From the NCBI GenBank assembly GCA_035653595.1, contig DASRBO010000130.1, forward strand, positions 46,922-110,921: a DNA stretch of 64,000 nucleotides, given 5' to 3'. The stretch is from DASRBO01 sp035653595. Its GTDB lineage: Bacteria > Actinomycetota > Acidimicrobiia > Acidimicrobiales > JAJPHE01. The notes under the pieces were generated by a model. The model was given only the letters and a program-made list of their open reading frames with translations, ran no database searches and was not told where the DNA came from. Made by a program: the position numbers and the translations under genes. Positions 33,559 to 42,076 of this stretch are shown here, piece after piece. Every line of letters starts with the position of its first letter. Positions within the stretch are counted from its first letter, which is position 1.

Positions 33559-34926
33559 TCAGGCGTTCTTCGGGATCTGGCTGAAGGGGAGGTTGGCCAG
33601 GTCGCCCGGGTCCTTGGGCAGGCCAAGGATGCGCTCACCGATGATGTTGCGCTGGATCTGGTCCGTCCCACCGAAGATCGGGAGCGCCTGGGCTCCCAGG
33701 GCCTGGCCGGCCACCGACATAACCTCCGGCCCCACCTGGGATGCCACCTGGGCTCTGCCCTCCTCGTCGTAGGCGTAGAGGGTCCCGCTCATGCCGACGA
33801 TCTGCATCCCCAGGTCGCGGGTCAGCCTGACGTTGTCAGCCATGAGCAGCTTGGAGAAGTTGGGGATGCCCGGGATGTCGCCGCCCTTGGCGACCACCGC
33901 CCGGTGGCGCTCGGTGTTCATGCGGGCCAGCTCGCGCAGGGTGTGCAGGCGGGCGAGGCCCTGGCGGATGACCGGATCGGTGTCCTTGCCGAGTTTGCGG
34001 GCCAGGTCGATGTAGTCCTGGGCCGGCGAGGTCCGCCGGCCAACCGCCGGCCGAGCCGGTTCGGCCGGACGCGGGCGGGACGGGCGGGTCCGGCCGCCGA
34101 CGAACTCGCCCACCCGGCGGGTGAGGTGGCCGGCGACGGTGCCGGGGATGGCCATGCGACGCATGGCGGCGGCCTCGGCCCCTCCGCCCCGGCCGCCTCC
34201 GCCGGCGCCCATACCCGAGCGCTCGTGGTGGAGGGTGGTCTGGGCGACCGCCCAGCCGTTGTTCAGGTCGCCTATCCGCGCCGAGTCATCCACGGTGGCG
34301 TCGGTGAAGAAGACCTCGTTGAACCCCGCCGCACCCGTCATCTGCCGTAGGGGACGGATCTCGACGCCGGGCTGATGCATGTCGAAGGCGAACCAGGTGA
34401 TCCCCTGGTGCTTGGGCGCGTCCGGGTTGGTCCTGGCCAGCAGCATGCCGAGGTCGGCGTGTTGGCCGCCGGAGGTCCACACCTTCTGACCGTTGATGAT
34501 CCAGACATCGCCGTCCCGCACGGCTCGCGAGGTGAGCCCGGCCAGGTCGGAGCCGGCCCCCGGCTCGCTGAAGAGTTGGCACCAAGCCTTCTGGCCGGTG
34601 ACGATGTCCCGCACGTAGGTGTCGATCTGCTGGCGGGTCCCGTGGGTGGCGATGGTCGGGGCGGCCAGGCCAAGGCCCAGGCCGCCGGGGGCCCCCAGCC
34701 CCCCGAACTCGGCGATGATCTGGCCCACCCGCATCGAGTCGCGCCGGGTCAGGCCCCGGCCGTAGCTGTCGGTCGGCAGCATGGGCGCCGACCAACCGGC
34801 CAGGCCGAGCCTCCCCCACCATTCGGCCACGGTGAGGTCGGGATCCCAGTTCTCCTCCAACCAGGTCCTCAGCTGATCGACCAACTCGTTGCCTCGGGCG
34901 GTCTCCTCGGCTTCGGCGATACTCAT
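33559..34926 (-). CDS. acyl-CoA dehydrogenase
   Basis: 455 aa, FAD-dependent. Core motifs are LFSEPGAGSDLAGLTS, NGQKVWTSGGQHAD and the C-terminal ALPIFGGTDQIQRNIIGERI. Residues about 239-302 form a Gly- then Arg/Pro-rich insertion (GMGAGGGGRGGG, RTRPSRPRPAEP) between the middle beta domain and the C-terminal helical domain, which normal family members lack. It encodes no known motif and may be a flexible loop. The catalytic base is not assignable with confidence. Convergent with the AKR gene. Confidence 0.9.
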   Translation of the reverse strand: MSIAEAEETARGNELVDQLRTWLEENWDPDLTVAEWWGRLGLAGWSAPMLPTDSYGRGLTRRDSMRVGQIIAEFGGLGAPGGLGLGLAAPTIATHGTRQQIDTYVRDIVTGQKAWCQLFSEPGAGSDLAGLTSRAVRDGDVWIINGQKVWTSGGQHADLGMLLARTNPDAPKHQGITWFAFDMHQPGVEIRPLRQMTGAAGFNEVFFTDATVDDSARIGDLNNGWAVAQTTLHHERSGMGAGGGGRGGGAEAAAMRRMAIPGTVAGHLTRRVGEFVGGRTRPSRPRPAEPARPAVGRRTSPAQDYIDLARKLGKDTDPVIRQGLARLHTLRELARMNTERHRAVVAKGGDIPGIPNFSKLLMADNVRLTRDLGMQIVGMSGTLYAYDEEGRAQVASQVGPEVMSVAGQALGAQALPIFGGTDQIQRNIIGERILGLPKDPGDLANLPFSQIPKNA

Positions 34927-35018
34927 ACTCGGGTCCTCCAGGCAGGTCCGGAGCCACTGGCTCGGGAGCCCAAACTAGGACCGCGGCGCCCCGGTCGGCC
35001 ACCGCCGGCGCGGCCCGG

Positions 35019-35837
35019 TCAGAGGAACACGCACATGACCCGCAGCTCGACGCTGCGCCGGGGCGCGGCGTCGGCATCCACCGCAGGGTCGCGGAAGGCG
35101 GAATGGGGGGTGAAGAAGGTCGCCCCGGCATCAACCAGCTCGGTGTCGTAGGTGCGGAAGGCGACCACCTCAGCCGACGTCATGTCGGGAAAGGCGTACC
35201 AGCGATGCCGGTCAGGGGGCTCGGGGGCCACAATGGCCAGAGCGTCAAAGGACCGACCGCCAGCGACATAGCCGGTGTAGCGGAAGGGGCGGCCCTCGTC
35301 AGGGGAGACCGTCCGACAGTCGCACCACGCGACCGGGTAGTCCATCCTTGGCGGGCCGACGTTCCGCCACAGCTGCATCATCACCACCCGCCCCGCCCCC
35401 ATGATCTGCTCGGCGGTGACGCCGGAACGGGCCAGAGCGGCGGCTCCCCGCCCCTTCACCTGCAGGTACTGGGACCGGACCACGGCGTCGTAGCCGGGGG
35501 CGAAGTCCGAGTGGACCAGTCTGACGGGCACCTGGTCGCGGGCCGGCCTGGTCGCCTCGGCGGTGCGCCTCACGTGGTCGGAGACCAGGGCGAAGTCACA
35601 CCCGGTCAGGGTCCGGCACAGTGCCTCCGCTTCCGGATAGTGCCTGCTGGCGATCTCGTCATCGTCGCTCCAGTCCTCGACGACCGAGGGCCGGTCGAGG
35701 ATCTGGAAGCCGCACTCCTGCCAGCCCGGCAGAAGCTCCTGGCGGCCGTCATAGATGTCGACGTCGACCCCGGCGGCGGACAGGGCCGCCCCGCCCGCGC
35801 CGGCATAGCCGAGCTTGGCTCTGCACCAGACGGTCAC
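35019..35837 (-). CDS. CmcJ/NvfI-family oxidoreductase
   Basis: 272 aa, GTG start overlapping the preceding gene by 4 bp. Recognised by the family pattern: DGRQELLPGWQECGFQILDR near the N-terminus, CDFALVSDHVRR, QLWRNVGPPRMDYPVAWCD, HRWYAFPDMTSAEVVAFRTY and the end FFTPHSAFRDPAV with RRSVELR. The family (methyltransferase-like or Fe/2OG-type by fold) is typical of secondary-metabolite tailoring (cephamycin CmcJ, AsaB). No biosynthetic core gene is nearby, so the substrate is open. Confidence 0.82.
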   Translation of the reverse strand: MTVWCRAKLGYAGAGGAALSAAGVDVDIYDGRQELLPGWQECGFQILDRPSVVEDWSDDDEIASRHYPEAEALCRTLTGCDFALVSDHVRRTAEATRPARDQVPVRLVHSDFAPGYDAVVRSQYLQVKGRGAAALARSGVTAEQIMGAGRVVMMQLWRNVGPPRMDYPVAWCDCRTVSPDEGRPFRYTGYVAGGRSFDALAIVAPEPPDRHRWYAFPDMTSAEVVAFRTYDTELVDAGATFFTPHSAFRDPAVDADAAPRRSVELRVMCVFL

Positions 35838-36130
35838 CGGGCCCCCTCCTGACCACGCCGGGCCTGCCCGGCCATCTCCCGCCGGTACTCCGGGAAGTAG
35901 CGCTCTATCTGGTCGAGGCTGAACCGGGTCAGGATCGAGGTCGCCGGCTCACGCTGCAGCAGGAAGCCGAAAGACGCCTCGATCAGCGCCTCGGTTCTAA
36001 CCCCGGCCCAGCCGAGCTCCGCCTGGTAGCCGGCCGCCACGCTGACCACGTGACGGGTCGACGTCCCCTCGGCGCCGACGTCGACACGGAACGTGCCGTC
36101 GCCCTGACGGCTCACCTGCACCGAGGCCAT
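35834..36130 (-). CDS. conserved hypothetical protein (98 aa)
   Basis: Small soluble protein. Its C-terminal motif FGFLLQREPATSILTRF and FPEYRREM recalls a family of actinobacterial proteins of unknown function. Its stop overlaps the start of the CmcJ-type gene by 4 bp, so the two are translationally coupled and may act together. No cofactor motif seen. Confidence 0.7.
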   Translation of the reverse strand: MASVQVSRQGDGTFRVDVGAEGTSTRHVVSVAAGYQAELGWAGVRTEALIEASFGFLLQREPATSILTRFSLDQIERYFPEYRREMAGQARRGQEGAR

Positions 36131-36167
36131 CGGGCAACATTACGGGGGCCCCTGCAGTCCCGGGGGT

Positions 36168-37298
36168 TCAGGCCGAGGAGGCCAGGGGAGCCGCAGGCAG
36201 CTCCATGCTCGAAAGCTCGCGGGTCACGCCGCCGAGCACGGATAACGCCGCCTGGGCCGCCTGGGCGATCATGCCCAGCAATCCCAGAACCAGTTCATCC
36301 TCCGGCAGGTCGCCACCGCTCTCCCACAAGCGGTCCCAGAGCTCCTCGCGGCGCGTCTCGGCCGCCCGCAGGGTCCGGGTCGCGCTCCCGAGCAGCTCGG
36401 CCGAGAAGCTGGGGACGTTGGTCACCGTTATTAGGCCACCGAGGTTCATCAACTGGCGATCCAGCGCCGTCCGGGCGGCAACGACGAGCGGGGAGCGCAC
36501 CCTGTCGAGGAAGGCGGACATGCCGGCGCCGGCGAGCTGACCCTTGGCTTCTTCCACCGCGCTGCCGACCGTCGCCACCGCCGCCGCTATCGCCTGGGGT
36601 GAGCCGGTCTCCCCCAGCCTGCTCACCCGTAGGATGGCCTGGGCGCGTGCGGGATAGACCACCTCGGACATGATACGACGGGCGTGGACCCGGAAGGGCT
36701 CGGGCAGGGTCGGAATGGCCCGCTCCAACGAGGCCAGCTCGGCGTAGGCCGGCTCAGCGGCCAACTCCCCCGCCCAGCGCACGACACCGAGGGTGGTCTC
36801 CCGGAGCTCGGTCCTGTCCACACCTAGTCCGGCGAGGATCACGGGAGCCAGGCCATCGGTGAGCTCGGCCACCGCCAACAACAGGTGCTCGGTGCCTATG
36901 TAGTTGTGGCCAAGGGCGACAGCCTGGTGAGAGGCCATCTCCAGCGTCTTCTTCGCCAGTGGAGTGAAGGGCAGGGCGCGGGCCAGCTGAAGGGCGCCCT
37001 CCCCGAAGATCGCCTCGACCTCGCGCCTGACCTGCTCGAGGTCGATGCCGACAGCAGCCAGTGCGGCGGCCGGATCCGCCCGCCGCTCCTGGCCCTCCTC
37101 GGAGCTGGCCAGGCGCCGGCGGATGGCGTCGGCCGGCGCCTCCAACGTGTCGAGGACGACATAGGCGACGCCCTCTCCCTCGGCGGCCAGCCCCAGCAGG
37201 AGGTGCTCGGTGCCGATGGAGTCGTGGCCCAGGCCCTTCGCCTCCTCCTGGGCCAGGAGCAGCACCCGTCGGGCCCGGTCGGTAAAGCGCTCGAACAT
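36168..37298 (-). CDS. Clp_N-domain protein without AAA+ module
   Basis: 376 aa from ATG 37298 behind AAGGAG. Two Clp repeat units: FTDRARRVLLLAQEEAKGLG with IGTEHLLLGLA, and FTPLAKKTLEMASHQAVALG with YIGTEHLLLAVAE. These match the N-domain of ClpC/ClpA. No Walker motifs follow; the remaining ~200 residues are a helical region of unknown type. Probably a substrate-binding adaptor or decoy for a Clp machine. Its start is 4 bp after the stop of the HTH gene. Confidence 0.85.
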   Translation of the reverse strand: MFERFTDRARRVLLLAQEEAKGLGHDSIGTEHLLLGLAAEGEGVAYVVLDTLEAPADAIRRRLASSEEGQERRADPAAALAAVGIDLEQVRREVEAIFGEGALQLARALPFTPLAKKTLEMASHQAVALGHNYIGTEHLLLAVAELTDGLAPVILAGLGVDRTELRETTLGVVRWAGELAAEPAYAELASLERAIPTLPEPFRVHARRIMSEVVYPARAQAILRVSRLGETGSPQAIAAAVATVGSAVEEAKGQLAGAGMSAFLDRVRSPLVVAARTALDRQLMNLGGLITVTNVPSFSAELLGSATRTLRAAETRREELWDRLWESGGDLPEDELVLGLLGMIAQAAQAALSVLGGVTRELSSMELPAAPLASSA

Positions 37299-37302
37299 CC
37301 CG

Positions 37303-37533
37303 CTACTCCTTCGCCTCCAGCGCCCGCCGGCGGGCGTGCTTCTGATGAACGGCCTGCCGGCTGACCGAAAGGGCGTCGGCGATCTGTTGCCAGGTCCATC
37401 CCTGATCACGGGCGCTGTCCACCTGCAGCCGCTCCAGCTCGTCCCGCAGCAGGCCGAGGGCCCAAACCGCCCGCAGGCCGGTGGCCGGATCCTTGCTGGC
37501 AGCGTCCCCGGCCACGCGAGCGGCGTCCTCCAT
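37303..37533 (-). CDS. small HTH regulator paired with the Clp_N protein
   Basis: 76 aa from ATG 37533. The C-terminal HTH WTWQQIADALSVSRQAVHQK fills the second half; the N-terminal helix may dimerise. No Shine-Dalgarno, but a -35 TTGACG (37564-37569), 17-bp spacer and -10 TAAATT (37541-37546) on the minus strand put the transcript start at about the ATG, so it is leaderless. Two GTCAA-N6-TTGAC palindromes overlap this promoter, suggesting self-repression together with the Clp_N gene. Confidence 0.82.
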   Translation of the reverse strand: MEDAARVAGDAASKDPATGLRAVWALGLLRDELERLQVDSARDQGWTWQQIADALSVSRQAVHQKHARRRALEAKE

Positions 37534-37537
37534 GTCA

Positions 37538-37580
37538 GTCAATTTACCTTGACAGCTCCATTCCGTCAAGAGAGATTGAC
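37538..37580 (-). promoter_or_regulatory. promoter with two tandem GTCAA-N6-TTGAC operators
   Basis: Site 1 at 37538-37553 and site 2 at 37565-37580, 27 bp centre to centre. Site 2 overlaps the -35 TTGACG and site 1 the -10 TAAATT of the HTH gene promoter (minus strand). A dimeric HTH protein binding both would shut the promoter. Confidence 0.75.
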
Positions 37581-37584
37581 TTGG

Positions 37585-38349
37585 CTAGCGGCGGCGGGCG
37601 GTTATCAGGACCGCTTCGTACTCGGTGCGGAATGACCCGCCGAGGGAGTCGATGGCACCAGCGACTCCGGCGAGCAGTGCCTGGCGGGTCTCCTCGGCCA
37701 GAGCCTGGTGGTCGCTGTGGGTGAGGAGATGGTCGAGCCATTTGCGGGTGGTGTAGACCGCCTGCCAGCGGAAGGAGAGGCGTCGCGCCGGCTCGAACTC
37801 GCCTGCCCCCGCCAAACCGACGGTGGCGACGTCGAAGCGGTCGCCGGTGCCCTGACCAAGAACGATCGAGTAGCTCTCCAGACCGGGGGCGAAGCGGTGG
37901 TAGACGGCGGAGAAGGCGTCTGACACCTCGGGCGGGTGGCAGGCCCGGTTCCAGAACAGCCCGATCCGGCCGCCTGGCCTGAGCACCTCGGCCGCCTTGG
38001 CCGCGCCGCGGTCAGGATCGACCCAGTGCCAGGCCTGACCGGAGATCACCAGGTCGAAGGCCCGTCCGGCAGCGGCCCACTCCTCGAAGGAGGCTGTCTC
38101 GACCGCCAGGCCGAGGCTGCGGGCGTAGTCGGCCATGCGGTCGTCCACCTCTACACCGAGGACCCGGCAGCCGCGCTGGCGGAACAGCTCAGCGGAGATG
38201 CCGGTGCCGCACCCCACGTCCAGGACGTCTACGGGCCCGTCCCTGGTCAGCTCGTCCACCAGGGCCGCCGGGTACGCCGGTCGGGTCCGGTGGTAGAGGT
38301 CGGCCTGCGCCCCGAACGAGGTCGCCCGGGCCCGGTCCTCATGCAGCAC
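37585..38349 (-). CDS. SAM-dependent methyltransferase
   Basis: 254 aa from GTG 38349. SAM motif I DVLDVGCGTGISAELFRQRG, then GVEVDDRM and the SGQAWHWVDPD motif typical of class I type-11 (UbiE-like) enzymes. The longer open frame upstream is antisense to the DUF455 gene and rejected. Substrate unknown. It lies 4 bp from the operator of the HTH gene, so its own stop nearly abuts that promoter. Confidence 0.85.
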   Translation of the reverse strand: MLHEDRARATSFGAQADLYHRTRPAYPAALVDELTRDGPVDVLDVGCGTGISAELFRQRGCRVLGVEVDDRMADYARSLGLAVETASFEEWAAAGRAFDLVISGQAWHWVDPDRGAAKAAEVLRPGGRIGLFWNRACHPPEVSDAFSAVYHRFAPGLESYSIVLGQGTGDRFDVATVGLAGAGEFEPARRLSFRWQAVYTTRKWLDHLLTHSDHQALAEETRQALLAGVAGAIDSLGGSFRTEYEAVLITARRR

Positions 38350-38442
38350 CAGCGGATTCTGGCACGGGCCGGGGATAGCTCCCTTCGGCCCAAACCCGCC
38401 ACCCGCCGGGTTAGCATGGACCGCCGGTCGGAGGGGGACGCC

Positions 38443-39282
38443 ATGAAGAGGTTCTTGCCTGTCAAGGAGTTGGCCCGTGACTCGCGATTCACGTGGATCC
38501 ACGAGCGCGAGCGCCTCGATGATCCCCGGGCGGGCGAGCGGGGCAACGGCAACTACCAGCGGACGGGCCGCTTCTCGCCGACCGACGAGGAGAGCCCGGA
38601 CCGGGCCCGCAGCCTCATGCACGGGATCTTCATGGGCGAGGTGCAGGCGCTGGAGGGCGCCGGCCGGACCTGCTGGGACTTCGACACCGGGCCAGAGCCG
38701 GAAGAGGCGCCCTACGCCCTCAAGCTGGACATGGCCCGGCAGTGCTGGGACGAGGCCCGTCATGTCGAGATATCGGTGAAGTTGGCCGACTGGATGGGCA
38801 CCGAGGTCGGTGAGTTCGGCGAGGGCCGGGGCCTGTACCAGGCCGCGTGCAACCCCGACCCGGCGCTGCGCCTGACGGCGGTGAACCGCGGCATCGAGGG
38901 CCTGGCCATCGACGTCTTCGCCACCATGCGCAAGTTCGGCAACGAGACCGGCGACCCGGTCCTCAGCTTCTGCGAGGACTGGATGCTGGCCGACGAGGTA
39001 ACTCACGTGAAGATGGGCTCGGACTGGCTGCGCCGCCTGACGGCCGAGGATCCGGACCGTCAGAAGCGGGCTCTCGAGTTCCAGCGCCTGGTGGACAAGA
39101 TCTTCAGCGGGGCCGGTCGGGGTGACAGCCGCGACGATGCCCGGAGCTTCCGCCGGCTGGCCGGCTTCACCGACGACGACATCGACGAGGCTCACAAGCC
39201 GCTCGACGCCGACACCGAGCGGGCCGCCCGTCTGGCCCTGGTCGTCGGGTCGCGGGGCACCGAGGACACCTCGGCCCCCTAG
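38443..39282 (+). CDS. DUF455 ferritin-like protein
   Basis: 279 aa, ATG behind GGAGGGGGACGCC. Diiron ExxH ligands in ARQCWDEARHVEIS and WMLADEVTHVKMG, with a first Glu in FMGEVQALEG. These are the marks of DUF455/MiaE-like ferritin-superfamily proteins. The biochemical role is unknown; it may be a diiron oxidase or hydroxylase. Divergent from the methyltransferase gene. Confidence 0.85.
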   Translation: MKRFLPVKELARDSRFTWIHERERLDDPRAGERGNGNYQRTGRFSPTDEESPDRARSLMHGIFMGEVQALEGAGRTCWDFDTGPEPEEAPYALKLDMARQCWDEARHVEISVKLADWMGTEVGEFGEGRGLYQAACNPDPALRLTAVNRGIEGLAIDVFATMRKFGNETGDPVLSFCEDWMLADEVTHVKMGSDWLRRLTAEDPDRQKRALEFQRLVDKIFSGAGRGDSRDDARSFRRLAGFTDDDIDEAHKPLDADTERAARLALVVGSRGTEDTSAP

Positions 39283-39300
39283 CACGTTCGGGTTGGGGCC

Positions 39301-39330
39301 CCCGAGTAGGCGGGGGGCGCCTACCTCGGG
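39301..39330 (+). terminator. hairpin after DUF455 gene
   Basis: CCCGAGTAGGCG, loop, CGCCTACCTCGGG: a 12-bp stem with one bulged C, 18 bp past the stop. No T-tract. Confidence 0.6.
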
Positions 39331-39344
39331 CACAATCGTCGGCC

Positions 39345-40160
39345 ATGCCCGGCACCGAGCACCAAACCCCCGAGCCCTTCTTCGACCTGCAGGCCGACGG
39401 CTCGCTCCTGCCCCGGCCGCTGGGGCGCAGCCCATGGAGCGCCGACATGATGCACGGCCGGCTGTTGGCCGGACTGGCCGCCCGCCAGCTCGAGTCCGGC
39501 TTGGACCCGGCGTTCCGCTGCGCCCGGCTGACGGTCGACATGTTCCGCTTTCCGCCGATGAAGCCCGTCACCGTCGGAACCAGCGTGGTCCGCGACGGTC
39601 GTCGGGTGAAGGTGTTCCAGGTTGACCTGGCCATCGAAGGGGTCGCAGTGGCCCGGGCGACGGCCCTGGCCTATCGACACGGCACCCAGCCGCCGGGCGA
39701 TGTGTGGTCGCCGCCACCGTGGTCGGTTCCCCCGCCGGAGTCCCTGCCGGAGGCACCGCCCTCCCCGCAGCCGTTCCCGACCGAGTTCCGCTACCCCGAG
39801 GGCGGAGGCTGGGGCATCCTCGGCCAGAAGAAGGTGTGGGCCCGCGACCGCTCCAAGCTCGTCGGGGACGAGCAGGCCACTCCCCTGGTGCGGGCGGCCA
39901 TGGCCGCCGACCTGGCCAGCCCCCTCTCCCACAGCAGCGACCGTGGTCTCGCGTTCATCAACGGGGACATAACCCTCTACCTGGCCCGCTACCCCACCGA
40001 CGAGTGGATCGGGTTCGAGGTCACCGGCCATGTCAGCGCCGATGGCATAGCCGTGGGCCAGTGCACGCTGCACGACCGCGCCGGGGTGGTCGGCTACAGC
40101 GTCGCCACCGCCGTGGCCAACGAGCCGATGTCGCCGGCCGGCTCCGGTCGCGAGGGCTGA
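39345..40160 (+). CDS. acyl-CoA thioesterase family protein (double hotdog)
   Basis: 271 aa. The length and two hotdog-like halves match TesB-like/thioesterase-like superfamily proteins: first half RLTVDMFRFPPMKPV, VSTSVVRDGRRV-type region (GTSVVRDGRRVKVFQVDL), and second half INGDITLYLARYPTDEWIGF with ADGIAVGQCTLHDRAG. Hydrolyses acyl-CoA; substrate unknown. Convergent with the YbaK gene. Confidence 0.78.
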   Translation: MPGTEHQTPEPFFDLQADGSLLPRPLGRSPWSADMMHGRLLAGLAARQLESGLDPAFRCARLTVDMFRFPPMKPVTVGTSVVRDGRRVKVFQVDLAIEGVAVARATALAYRHGTQPPGDVWSPPPWSVPPPESLPEAPPSPQPFPTEFRYPEGGGWGILGQKKVWARDRSKLVGDEQATPLVRAAMAADLASPLSHSSDRGLAFINGDITLYLARYPTDEWIGFEVTGHVSADGIAVGQCTLHDRAGVVGYSVATAVANEPMSPAGSGREG

Positions 40161-40196
40161 GTCGGCCTCAGGGGACGCCCCGGCCGGCCGGAGGGA

Positions 40197-40724
40197 TCAG
40201 CCGGCCAGCCCGTCGACCACCTCGGCCCCGGGCAGGTCGGCCAGGCTGGAGGCGGGCAGGGCCAGTTTGGAGCGGCGCAGACCGCTCCCGATGACGACCG
40301 TCTCCCGCCGGAGCACCGCCGAGTCGACGAGGATGGGCCAGCCGTCAGGCAGACCGACCGGGGCGATACCCCCGTACTCCATGCCCGTAATGCCCACCGC
40401 CTCGTCCATGGGAGCGAACGAAGCCTTCTTCGCCCCCAGTCGCCTCCTCACGATCCCGTTCACGTCCGCTCTGGTGGTGGCGAGCAGCACGCAGGCGGCG
40501 TAGCTCACCTCGGTGCCCCGACGACCGGCGATCACCACGCAGTTGGCCGAGTCCTCGGGCGCCACCTGGTACCGCTGGCAGAACGCGGCGGTGTCGGCCA
40601 CGTCCGGGTCGATGGCGACCGCCATGACCTCGCCCGAACGCGGCCACGAGCGCAGGGCGGCGGCCACCGGCTCCGCCACCAGATCGGCGGTGGCCGGTCC
40701 CCAATCGAGAGTTCCTGGCGCCAT
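40197..40724 (-). CDS. YbaK/ProX-type aminoacyl-tRNA deacylase
   Basis: 175 aa from ATG 40724 (an earlier GTG at 40748 is possible). The INS-superfamily editing domain is clear: VAPEDSANCVVIAGRRG, VNGIVRRRLGAKKASF, and TGMEYGGIAPVGLP (GxxxGGV/I-xP-x-G type). Members hydrolyse mischarged tRNAs (Cys-tRNAPro, Ala-tRNAPro, Ser-tRNAThr). It follows, on the same strand and about 70 bp away, a ThrRS without its editing domain, so it may supply trans-editing (inference). Confidence 0.87.
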   Translation of the reverse strand: MAPGTLDWGPATADLVAEPVAAALRSWPRSGEVMAVAIDPDVADTAAFCQRYQVAPEDSANCVVIAGRRGTEVSYAACVLLATTRADVNGIVRRRLGAKKASFAPMDEAVGITGMEYGGIAPVGLPDGWPILVDSAVLRRETVVIGSGLRRSKLALPASSLADLPGAEVVDGLAG

Positions 40725-40793
40725 TGCCCGACAGTCTGCCGAAGCCACCAGCGGTGGTCACGCCCGTGGCCCCGGACGGGGCAGGCCCTGCCG

Positions 40794-42029
40794 TCAGGCG
40801 GGGGGCTCCGGCGGGCGCAGGCCGGCTTCCATTCCCGCGGTGAGCTCGGTGAGCCACGAAGCGAACGATCCCAGTGCCAGAGCCACCGGTTCCTCGTGGC
40901 CCCGGAGCCGGAGGGTGACCGAACCGGCAGCGACCTCCCGTTCACCCACCACCGCGATGCAGGGGACCATCCGGTCATGGGCCAGCCGCACTCGGGCGGA
41001 CAGGGTCTCCTCGCGGTCGTCCACCTCGGCCCGCACCCCCGCTCCCACCAGGGCGGCTCCCACCCGGCGGGCGTAGCTCGCCGCCTCGGCGCTCACCGGG
41101 ACCACCACCACCTGCACCGGTGACAGCCACAGGGGCAGGCGACCGTCGTGCACCTCGAGCACATGGGCCACCATCCTCTCCATGGTCGAGACGATGCTGC
41201 GGTGCAGCATGACCGGCATCTCGGTCTCGCTGCCTCGGCGGAACTCCAACCCGAACTGCCGGGGCAGATGGAAGTCGATCTGCACCGTCGACAGGGTCTC
41301 CTCGCGGCCCCTGGGGTCCCTGACCTGCAGGTCGATCTTGGGCCCGTAGAACGCCGCCTCCCCGGCCGCCTCCGAGTAGGCCAGGCCCAGGCCCTCAAGG
41401 GCGGCCCTGGCCATGTCCTCCGCCCGACGCCACATCTGGCGGTCGCCCACGTACTTGGGGCCCTGACCGCCGAGTGAGAGCCGGTAGGAGGGCGGGGGTA
41501 TGGCCAGGGCCCGGTAGGCGGTCTCGACCATGGCCAGGATCGTCCCGATCTCCTCCTCGATCTGGTCCGCCGGGCAGAAGACGTGCCCGTCGTTGAGGGT
41601 CATCTGCCTGGTGCGGGACAGGCCACCGACCACGCCGGAGCGCTCGAGGCGGAACTGGGCCCCCAACTCGGCTACCCGGTACGGCATGTCGCGCAGGCCC
41701 CGGGGCTGGTGAGAGAAGACCAGGATGTGATGGGGACAGAGCATGGGACGCAGCAGGACCCGCTCGCCGCCGACTTCCATCGGCGGGAACATGTTGTCCT
41801 GGTAGTGCTGCCAGTGGCCGGAACGCTGGTACAGCTCGAGGCGCCCGAGCACGGGGGAGTACACGTGGTGATAGCCGGCCCGGCGCTCGAGGTCGATCAC
41901 GAAGCGCTCGATTTCGGACCGGATGGCCGCCCCGCCGGGCAGCCACAGCGGGAAGCCGGCCCCGCACAGCTCCTCCGAGGCGTACACACCTAGCTCGCGC
42001 CCGATGCGTCGGTGATCGGGGTGGTCCAT
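40794..42029 (-). CDS. threonyl-tRNA synthetase-like protein lacking TGS and editing domains
   Basis: 411 aa, against about 640 for bacterial ThrRS. Residues 1-300 are the class II catalytic core. Zinc ligands are Cys in RPMLCPHH, His in NDGHVFC and His in MLHRSIVSTMERM. Motif 2 lies in FRLERSGVVGGLSRT. Residues about 300-395 are the anticodon-binding domain (PVQVVVVPVSAEA, VEVDDREETLSARVR-type). TGS (N1) and editing (N2) domains are absent. A second, non-editing ThrRS could serve as a resistance or stress copy. Good Shine-Dalgarno GGAGGAGA before ATG, partly folded into a hairpin. Confidence 0.88.
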   Translation of the reverse strand: MDHPDHRRIGRELGVYASEELCGAGFPLWLPGGAAIRSEIERFVIDLERRAGYHHVYSPVLGRLELYQRSGHWQHYQDNMFPPMEVGGERVLLRPMLCPHHILVFSHQPRGLRDMPYRVAELGAQFRLERSGVVGGLSRTRQMTLNDGHVFCPADQIEEEIGTILAMVETAYRALAIPPPSYRLSLGGQGPKYVGDRQMWRRAEDMARAALEGLGLAYSEAAGEAAFYGPKIDLQVRDPRGREETLSTVQIDFHLPRQFGLEFRRGSETEMPVMLHRSIVSTMERMVAHVLEVHDGRLPLWLSPVQVVVVPVSAEAASYARRVGAALVGAGVRAEVDDREETLSARVRLAHDRMVPCIAVVGEREVAAGSVTLRLRGHEEPVALALGSFASWLTELTAGMEAGLRPPEPPA

Positions 42030-42034
42030 TTCTC

Positions 42035-42068
42035 CTCCTCTGGTCGTGGGCCCGAGCCGACCGAGGAG
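42035..42068 (-). promoter_or_regulatory. Shine-Dalgarno-sequestering hairpin before the ThrRS-like gene
   Basis: On the minus-strand transcript CTCCTCGGTCG (42068-42058) pairs with CGACC-A-GAGGAG (42046-42035), an 11-bp stem with a one-base bulge and 11-nt loop. The 3' arm contains most of the Shine-Dalgarno of the synthetase gene, so folding would reduce translation. Confidence 0.5.
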
Positions 42069-42076
42069 AGCTCAAC

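Noticed and set aside
40513..41076. 187-codon plus-strand frame opposite the YbaK/ThrRS-like genes
   Set aside because: No motif or Shine-Dalgarno; shadow of well-supported genes.
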